A DNA stretch of 17,658 nt from positions 1 to 17,658 of the forward strand of contig JNEM01009788.1 of NCBI GenBank assembly GCA_000697335.1, written 5' to 3'. This stretch comes from Conidiobolus incongruus B7586. Lineage: Eukaryota > Entomophthoromycota > Entomophthoromycetes > Entomophthorales > Conidiobolaceae. Position numbers and translations under genes: made by a program. The notes beneath the pieces were generated by a model. The model was given only the letters and a program-made list of their open reading frames with translations, was not told the DNA's origin and searched no databases. This document shows positions 10,729 to 17,658 of the stretch, in pieces. Each line of letters opens with the position of its first letter. Position 1 is the stretch's first letter.

Positions 10729-13700
10729 TTAATGTGATCCATTTTTCAATAATTTAGAAATTTTGTTTTTGCTAAATATTTCAATGCCTAAGCCTCTCGC
10801 TCTAATTCTCATATTTTTATCTTCGGTAATGAGGGCGATGAATTTATTTTGATGACTTACTGTTAGATTACGGCACAGTTCAAGGATTCCATCGTCAATA
10901 GAGTGATATCTCTGATCTTGAGGTAGTTGCTCCACAGCAAAGTCAGGATGATAAACTGTATTCCCTTTAATCGTCAAGATTTTAATATGCTTAGGAGGCC
11001 CAGGTGGAGTGTATAAATAATTGAGAAGAGACAGCATTTGAAGGCATTTGGAAGAAGTGTTCAAATCGAGTGACAAGCCCTTAAGTTCGCTAATTGCTAA
11101 AAAAATATGTTAAAATCAAACAAATTAATTAATTGAATGAAATCTTACCAACAGCAGGAAAGATAATTTTAAAAGTATGATGATTAATCAACTTTTCGAG
11201 GAATGAAAACTGATTAATAATAAAATTAGTGTCAAATACTAAATAAACGTCTTCTGGATTGATTTTATCGAAATCCTTCTTGGAAATTGAATCAGTTTCA
11301 ATATATCCATTCAATGCTGCTATTTGCTTTTTGAGTCCTGTAATGGTTTCATTAAAGAATAATGGCGAAGCAGGGGAAGAGTTCGTATTATTCTCTTCCT
11401 GGGATGGAATATTATTCTCACATGGATTGATATTCAAAGCAGCCATACGGTCCACAACTGATTCCTGAGATGAGTATTTTCGATTATGCATTTGGACTGT
11501 GAAGCCTTTTTCAGAATTGAAGGTAATAATGGATTTTGGAAGCTACATGATGTTGTTAGTTGATCGAAAGGTAAAATTTTAATTATACTTACCTTTGTCC
11601 AAGAGTAACCTATATCCAAGATAAATTTAATGCAATCTTGTGAAGATTCTTCCAATTTATTTATGCTATCGTATTCCAATTGGGGAGTATAATTTTGAGC
11701 CAGGATAAATATTATTTTATTTTTTAAAGCGTCGAACCAATCAAGTGATCCTTGACATTTGTCAATGCTATTTGAAATACTGGGTGGATTCCAAGAAGGA
11801 TAAAGCTTGAAAAACACTAAATTTAATCCATTGACAATAGTTGACCATCCTTCAATAGTGGAAATTGGATTAGGTTTGGAATAATCGAATTGGGAAGGAT
11901 ATAACTCATTGCAATTAATCCAATAATAAAAATTGAGTAAGCTATGTATAAGAAGCGTGAAATCAGTTTTGCTGTGATGAGTATTCAAACGTGTAATGTT
12001 AGCATCAGCGAAAGCAAGTATAATCTGAATCAGTGGTATCTGCATAGTATTCATATCGTTTAACCCTCCAGGCTTCCTTCCAAAATCAAAATAAGAAATT
12101 AATCCAATAACAGTTAGATTAAATATATCTATACAATTGGAGCTAATGTTTGGATTGGTCTTTGTCCAATTGATTATTCGATCTCCTAAAATATCTATAT
12201 CCTCTCTGATAGCCAATTTACAAAATATTTGGAGCAGCTGATGTAAAGGGGAAGAATTCCAGTCATAGTTTTCATGTAAATCAATTAAGGTCTCGACAGT
12301 ATTGAATTCGGAGGGGTTAATGATAGAGCTTATACTATATAACAAAAAAGATGATAAAATATCTTTTGAATCAAATAGCATATTGAAGGTGGCAAGTTGA
12401 TGATATGCCCATCCTAAATTTGGATTCAGATAGATAGCTGTGATGAAGTGATTTCTCGTGGTCAAGCCTAATACTTGCTTGGGGTTCTTATCTTGCAGTG
12501 TCCCAGAATCGAGAAGTCCATTCTTAATTCTATAATTTCCGAGTTCCCCTAATAAAACGTGTCTCAATGCTTCAAATTCAGAAGATTCGTCATTTGAAAC
12601 AAGAAGCTCATTATAAATTCTTTCCGCATTCGTAATTGTAGTACGAATTAAAGAAAACTTAAATTGATTCTGATCAATATCAATGAGATCGAGTTGATTC
12701 AGAAGTTTCTGCACACCCAAATGCCAACTGTCATATAACCAATTGATTTTTAGCTTATTAAATGTTTCAAAGTGATTTAAAATTGCTTTTTTATATGTTG
12801 AAATTAACTGATCACAATTTAATACATAGCGCTTCCATCCATCGATATCTGCATCTTCTAGGTCATTGTCCAGTTTAATCAGTCTGTACAATCTCTCAAT
12901 TTCTTTAACTAGTGATTCCTCATATTTGACAGATTGCTTGACTTTCATTTGATGAGATTTAGCTGAGGAAAGAGGATTATCAGAGTTAGGGTCAAATAAT
13001 CTATGTGCAGATGAACGAGATATCCTGGCTCTAGGAATATGATTTGGTGGTTTAATGCCCCTGTATTTGTTTTGTAATTCACTCTTATCACGAGCTAATA
13101 GCTTACTATTTTTGACCTCTATAACTCCTTTACTTGATAAGGATTTAGACAGTGTAGGTTTCATATTTGTGTTATTGGAATCCATATTGATTGGTTTAGA
13201 CTTTTTTGTAGTTCTCAAGTCTTTCTGCGAAATCCTGTTATCTAATTTTTCCAGATCGCTCGACTTTTGATTATTTTTCAAATCTGTAGCAACTGTTTCT
13301 GCAGGGGTAGATGATTGATTTTTGGTTGGAGAGATCTTGTTCTCATTCAAAGGGTTCTTTCCTTTCTTTTTGTCTTTTTTAGATTTTCGTGTAGGAATAT
13401 TGGAGCTTTGCGAGCTATTGACTGGAACTTGAACCTTTGGATTTATCGATTCATTTTTATCATTAATGTCAGGCGTTCTTGTATTAAGAGTCGCAACATT
13501 GTTGACAATCACTGAGGTATTCTGAATTGGCTCTAGGGGTTCGACAAATGTTGAAATAATAGAGTTTCCATTGTCAAGTGGCCTTTTAGGTTTTTTCTTA
13601 GTTTTTGTTTTCGACAATGGCTTAACAGTAAGATCGGAATTAATAGAATTGCTTGGTTCTTGTTTTGGAAGAGTTGCTAAAAGTTCATTAGAAGAAGAGG

Positions 13701-13932
13701 TTTTAGATTCATTATTTTGCACACTAGAATCAGATTTAGTTTGTTCAAAATTTTCATTATTCTTAAATTGGGACTTTTTCTTCCTAAAATTATATGAAAA
13801 TAAATAAATTTAAGATTTTGTACTATGGTATATAAATGACTGAAGTAAAACTCACCCTTTAGATTTACGATTACGTTTCGGCTTTGATTTTTCACGAGTA
13901 TCGTTCCCGTTCACATCATTTGAAGTTTCCAT
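10729..13932 (-). CDS. SMG6/Est1-like PIN-domain endoribonuclease
   Basis: A four-exon gene: 13932-13856, 13783-11593, 11542-11149 and 11096-10729. The spliced frame is 3030 nt and encodes 1009 residues. The ATG at 13932 is the only one in frame; an in-frame stop lies about 27 nt upstream of it. Residues 1 to about 310 are Lys/Ser/Asn-rich and probably disordered. From about 312 to 540 runs an Est1/SMG5-6-7 type 14-3-3-like helical domain, with LGELGNYRIK at 437-446 and AIYLNPNLGWAYHQLATF at about 474-491. A further helical region and an acidic, Asn/Ser-rich linker follow. The PIN domain spans about 855-1005: VFDTN with Asp860, ISELKGL with Glu891, DDGIL with Asp955/956, and TEDKNMRIRARG with Asp980. 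All the acidic residues expected for metal-dependent cleavage are present, so an active nuclease is likely. SMG6 cuts mRNAs near premature stop codons in nonsense-mediated decay, and Est1 relatives bind telomerase. Human SMG6 is longer (about 1400 residues). Which role applies here is inference; the domain assignment is strong. Confidence 0.88.
11097..11148 (-). other. Intron 3 of the SMG6-like gene
   Basis: 52 nt with donor GTAAGA, a TTAAC branch-point candidate and acceptor TTTTAG after a T-rich run. It interrupts an alanine codon within the PIN domain, and splicing restores the expected strand-helix sequence FPAVAISELKGL. Confidence 0.88.
11543..11592 (-). other. Intron 2 of the SMG6-like gene
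   Basis: 50 nt with donor GTAAGT, a CTAAC branch-point candidate and acceptor ATGTAG. It falls between codons, after the sequence GYSWTK. Read without splicing, the frame leaves the family-like sequence and soon stops; after splicing it continues into the linker and PIN domain. Confidence 0.88.
13784..13855 (-). other. Intron 1 of the SMG6-like gene
   Basis: 72 nt with donor GTGAGT and acceptor TTTTAG, splitting a GGG glycine codon after 77 nt of coding sequence. Removing it joins the ATG-bearing exon to the long open frame, which otherwise has no suitable ATG near its 5' end. That is the main support for this junction. Confidence 0.75.
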
Positions 13933-14732
13933 AGTCTCATAATTTAAAATAAAGATTTAGCTGTACCCAAATAATTTGAAATAAGTTGAATAACGCGCTA
14001 ATTATAAATTAATGACAATAAATAATAAAACAGAATTAGTTTTAGGAGCAACTTCTTAAAATTATATTTTTAAGATTTATACTTTTGACGAATGCAAATC
14101 GAGATTTTAAATGAATAGTCTCCAATTTAATTGATGAGGTGTATTTAAATACTGTGGAATGAATCAAAGTCTAATGTGTTATAAACAAATTCTATTGGAT
14201 CAAATAACTATGTCATTCAATAATCTGATTGGTAGAAATTAGATCATAAACCAATAATTGTTTATTTTTAGATATTCTTTTGGAATATTGCTTATTGAAT
14301 CATAATTTATTTGAAAACCTTGGCTATTACGCTTACATTATACATATCTGTAGATTAAAATAAAAAATAATTTAATTGCAATTATACAATTATTTGTTTA
14401 TGGAAGTTCAAATTATAAAGAAACTCCTAATCATATCAAATTTCATTAAAGTTTAGAAAATAGCACTTGAACAAAATTACAGCATTAATACAAAGAAATA
14501 ATATACATGATCCATAGAGATATATAATTTTAAGATTATTTGTAAAATTTAGAATATTAATTTTGATATTAAAATGACAAGAAAATCCTTTGAATTGATC
14601 ACATAATATCATGTTTAATACTTCATAAAAATAACAAGCAATCATCTGTTTTCTTTTTAAATGTCTATATTATTAGATAGAAATACTTATTTTTTATATA
14701 ATTTTTTTAGCTGAACATTATTCAATTTTATA
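13933..14732 (-). promoter_or_regulatory. Upstream flank of the SMG6-like gene
   Basis: About 800 bp between the ATG at 13932 and the retroelement edge at 14733. The CpG-bearing string AACGCGCTA lies about 60 nt before the ATG and overlaps the ACGCG core of MluI-box-like elements. A weak TATA-like stretch sits next to it at about 14001-14010. CCAAT motifs occur at about 14191-14235 (- strand) and near 14250 (+ strand). No frame in this flank is convincing; the 69-codon open stretch at 14436-14645 on the - strand has no recognisable motif and is likely chance. Confidence 0.3.
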
Positions 14733-15082
14733 TGTTGGGGTTTAAACTTGCCCTATTAGGAGGAATCCTGTAAAAGGATATAAAGTATCAGGCAAAAGAG
14801 CCAAAAAGGTAAGTAAAAGATAAAGAAAGAGTAAAGTTAAAGTTAATAGAAATAGAAGAGAGGGTTTATTTAGGAAAGTCAGATAGTTTAAATATTTCAA
14901 ACTCATCAAATAGTAGCTTATAAAATAGATTATCTAGAATATCACTAGTTCTTAAAACAAGGAGTTAAAATACTCCCTCATTACCTTATCTTTTTAAATC
15001 TAAAGTTCTATCCAGCTTGAATCAAAAATCTTTTGATTTAATAATTAACTAAAAGGTAAAGAATATCCCTACACTCATTACA
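14733..15082 (+). repeat. Apparent 5' LTR of the fossil retroelement
   Basis: A 350-bp unit beginning TGTTGGGG and ending CATTACA, i.e. with the TG...CA ends and TGT/ACA inverted termini typical of LTRs. A TATAAAG string near 14780 could be the old promoter. Just after its end, CTACCAGAG at 15083-15091 may be a worn primer-binding site. The second LTR and any target-site duplication partner of the preceding TTATA (14728-14732) lie beyond the window, so the limits are provisional. Confidence 0.45.
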
Positions 15083-17658
15083 CTACCAGAGAAACAAAAA
15101 AAAATAGGTAAGCTATGAGTACTTAGAGATAAAATTCTAAATATATACAAAATGATAAATTCAAATAAAAAGAGATAAGCAAAAGCTAGGTGATATATTA
15201 ACCTAGTACTTTATAAAAAGATGAATAGACTAGTTTTAAAGGTATAAAATTAATAACTTAAACAAAAGCTTATAAACTTAGGATTATTACCTACTATGTG
15301 AAAATTCTAGAATAGGTAGGGTAGAGAAAAAAAATATAAAAGTTTTAAAATAAAAGTATAATGTTAAAAGACTAGTTCTCTAAATTCTTATATATACTTT
15401 CATATAATCCAATTAACTATAAATTATATGATTAATTTATACTTATATAGTTAAATTAATTGTATAAATAGCATTAAATTATCTAATAAACTAAGTCCCT
15501 CTTTTTCTTCTCAATTTTTACTATTTTTTACTTTTACACTATTTCTAAAATTAAAACTATATTGTATTGATATTATAGGATATTAGCATTACCTAATATA
15601 AATCTTAATATATTAGTGACTTATCCTAATTTGAAGCTTAATTAAACTTTGTTTACACTTGTATATTATAGCCACATTATATTATTATATTCTATAAACA
15701 CTATTTTTATATTAAGTTTTCTTCTATACTATATTAGTTTAACTACCACTATACTTATATAATAACAGTAATAAAATTATTAAAAACCTACTAGAAAATA
15801 ATAATTATTTGTATTAAACTTAATTATTACTATTTTAAATTTTATTTATAATTTATTTTATTTAAATTTAACACTATATATTATAATGCTATTAAAAAAA
15901 GAAATACCTTTATATTATTTTAATGATAACAACAACTTAATTACTAAGTAAATTTAAGACTTTAGTTTTTAAAAGCTTATTACCCTTTAAGAAACTTATA
16001 TTAAACAGTTTTTGATTAAAAAAAACATGTTTTAAAGAGTTTAAATCTAACAAACTAACTACTTTATTATAATTAATGTATTAAACTACCTCTTTAATAT
16101 CTTTAAAAACAAATTAACTATTTATAATAGTTTTAAAAACCTCTACAAACTTAATAACTATCTTAAAAATATAAAAAATTACTTTAATTTTAGATAAAAA
16201 TCTAAAGAATATCTTTAAATTAGCTACTTCTTTTTTAGAAAAATTTATTTATACTTGGTAGTTAACTTATTATAAACTTAATCTTAAAGAATCTTCAAGA
16301 GGATAACTTACTATAAAGATATAAACTTTTAAATAATTAGAAAAAACTTTTAAAGAGAGGTATTACTTAAAAAATTAAATTTGATTAACAAGAGAAAAAC
16401 TTTCCTAACTTAAATAAAAAACTTCTAGAAGATAATTAATTGAGAAATTTAATGAGATATGTTTAAATATATTAAATATCACTAAAAAAGAATAAATCTA
16501 CAAACTATTATAATACTTTAACTTTCAAGTGAAGCTTTAATTAGTTAATAAAAAACACTTTAATAATATGTTTTTTTTAATATTTGTGATATAACAATTA
16601 TAATCAATAATATCTTTTATTTTATAACTAAATTTTCCTACCCTAAAAATTAATCTTTTAAACTTTACTTTAACCCACTTAAGTTTTAAATAATAGTTGT
16701 TTCTGCTTTAAAGCTTTATAAGAAAACCTTTAGTAAAGAAGTTAAAGCCTACTTGAAAATAAATAAAGGTTGTTATTATTGTTAAAAGACTTAAGTTAAC
16801 TATAAAGTTAATAAATACCCTTTAAAAAAGCAACATCTGTTTAATTTTCAATAATCTTAACCTACCAACCATAAATTAAACCTGAATAATATTAATATAA
16901 CCTTAGAATTACCCCTTTTATAATTAGTTAGTAGATTCTAATTTAATCCACAAAAGTTTTAATAAACTACTAATTCTACAAATTAAACTATTTATACTAG
17001 AGAAATCTAACTAAATAATTATTAGATACTAAAAATATTCTAGTAACTAATTTACCTTGTAATTCTTTACTTTTAATTATTACCCTATTGTTTATATTAA
17101 TTAGTTTTTTTATAAACACACTTGTTAGTGTTTTAATTGATTCTAGTTATTTTAGTTATATTATCTCTTCTTTTATTGTTGTAAAGCTATCTTTACCTAT
17201 TTAAAAAAGTAACTTGATAATTAAATATACTAATAACTTAATAGAACAAACATTTAATATTGTATTTAAATACTTATCATTACCTTTTAACTACTCCTAA
17301 TATATTAAATTCCTAGTTAACAACATTAGTTATAATTTTATACTAGGTTAAAATTAGTTTGAATATCACAGTTTTATATCTATAAATATTACCCTAGAAG
17401 GTTACAAATCTATTTTTTTCACATTCCAAAAAAAATTAGTAGAATTAATCTTAAAAAACCTACATTACCTTATTATAAAATTATTAAATACTATACTTAA
17501 CACTAACTCTACAATTGTAACAAATAATTCTATTATTATAAGCAAAAACCAATGTAAAAAACTAATTAAAAACTTTAATAATTTATAAAGATATATATTT
17601 GTTTATTATTTATTTATTAGTATTTCATCTGTTAATTTCAATGAAGTTATACTTAATA
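14733..17658 (+). mobile_element. Fossil LTR retroelement, left part (runs off window)
   Basis: Starting sharply at 14733, the sequence changes texture to the window edge: TpA-rich, with no CpG anywhere. It begins with an apparent LTR (14733-15082) and continues as internal region. No long frame survives, so the element is broken many times over and is not functional. A short stretch near 16765-16810 recalls a gag-type zinc knuckle on the + strand, about 1.7 kb after the LTR, where gag would end. Ty1/copia or Ty3/gypsy are both possible; the evidence does not separate them. The CpG loss and TpA enrichment resemble repeat-induced point mutation. The far LTR lies outside the window. Confidence 0.55.

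Noticed and set aside
11259-11468. 69-codon open frame on the + strand
   Set aside because: It is antisense to the third exon of the SMG6-like gene and shows no domain.
13055-13807. Several + strand open frames of 66-78 codons
   Set aside because: They are antisense to the Lys/Ser/Asn-rich N-terminus of the SMG6-like gene, whose low-complexity coding keeps other frames open.
13677-13895. 72-codon - strand frame overlapping exon 1 and exon 2
   Set aside because: It reads through intron 1 in a different frame from the gene. The spliced model accounts for the same DNA with good splice signals and a proper ATG.
14436-14645. 69-codon - strand frame upstream of the SMG6-like gene
   Set aside because: The predicted product is hydrophobic and low in complexity, typical of chance frames in T-rich DNA, and has no promoter-like context or known motif.
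1-17658. tRNA, rRNA, CRISPR or biosynthetic gene cluster
   Set aside because: I looked for tRNA B-box strings, rRNA-like conserved segments, regularly spaced repeats and clustered enzyme genes on both strands and saw none.

Overview
The window looks like nuclear DNA of a fungus. Three things point there: a Con7-type C2H2 zinc-finger gene (a fungal family), a gene split by three very short introns (72, 50 and 52 nt) with fungal-type GTRAG donors, and small gene islands in extremely A+T-rich DNA. The Con7 finger block does not carry the typical Pezizomycotina wording, and the Est1-like protein keeps a PIN nuclease domain, which budding-yeast Est1 lacks. I therefore lean towards a lineage other than model yeasts or typical filamentous ascomycetes, but I cannot name the phylum.

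Layout: 1-2990 is A+T-rich DNA with no gene I can support. 3000-3606 is a less A+T-rich upstream region with CCAAT, CACGTG and TATA elements. 3607-4269 is an intronless Con7-like transcription factor gene on the + strand. 4270-4660 is its 3' flank. 4782-4980 is a fold-back repeat with TA at both ends, like a MITE. 5132-5711 holds three (AT)n tracts around a C-rich island. About 5720-10700 is a gene desert. 10704-13932 is a four-exon gene on the - strand for a 1009-residue SMG6/Est1-like protein with a C-terminal PIN nuclease domain. 13933-14732 is its upstream flank. From 14733 to the end lies the left part of a fossil LTR retroelement, starting with an apparent 350-bp LTR. It contains no CpG at all, which suggests a RIP-like mutational history.

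The two genes converge across about 6.4 kb of gene-free DNA and are not an operon-like unit. One should act in transcriptional control of development or morphology, the other in nonsense-mediated mRNA decay and/or telomere biology. They share the locus but I see no functional link. I found no CRISPR, tRNA, rRNA or gene cluster, and nothing that amounts to a new multi-gene system. The best items for a second look are the reconstructed SMG6-like nuclease gene, the fold-back element and the sharp change of sequence texture at 14733.
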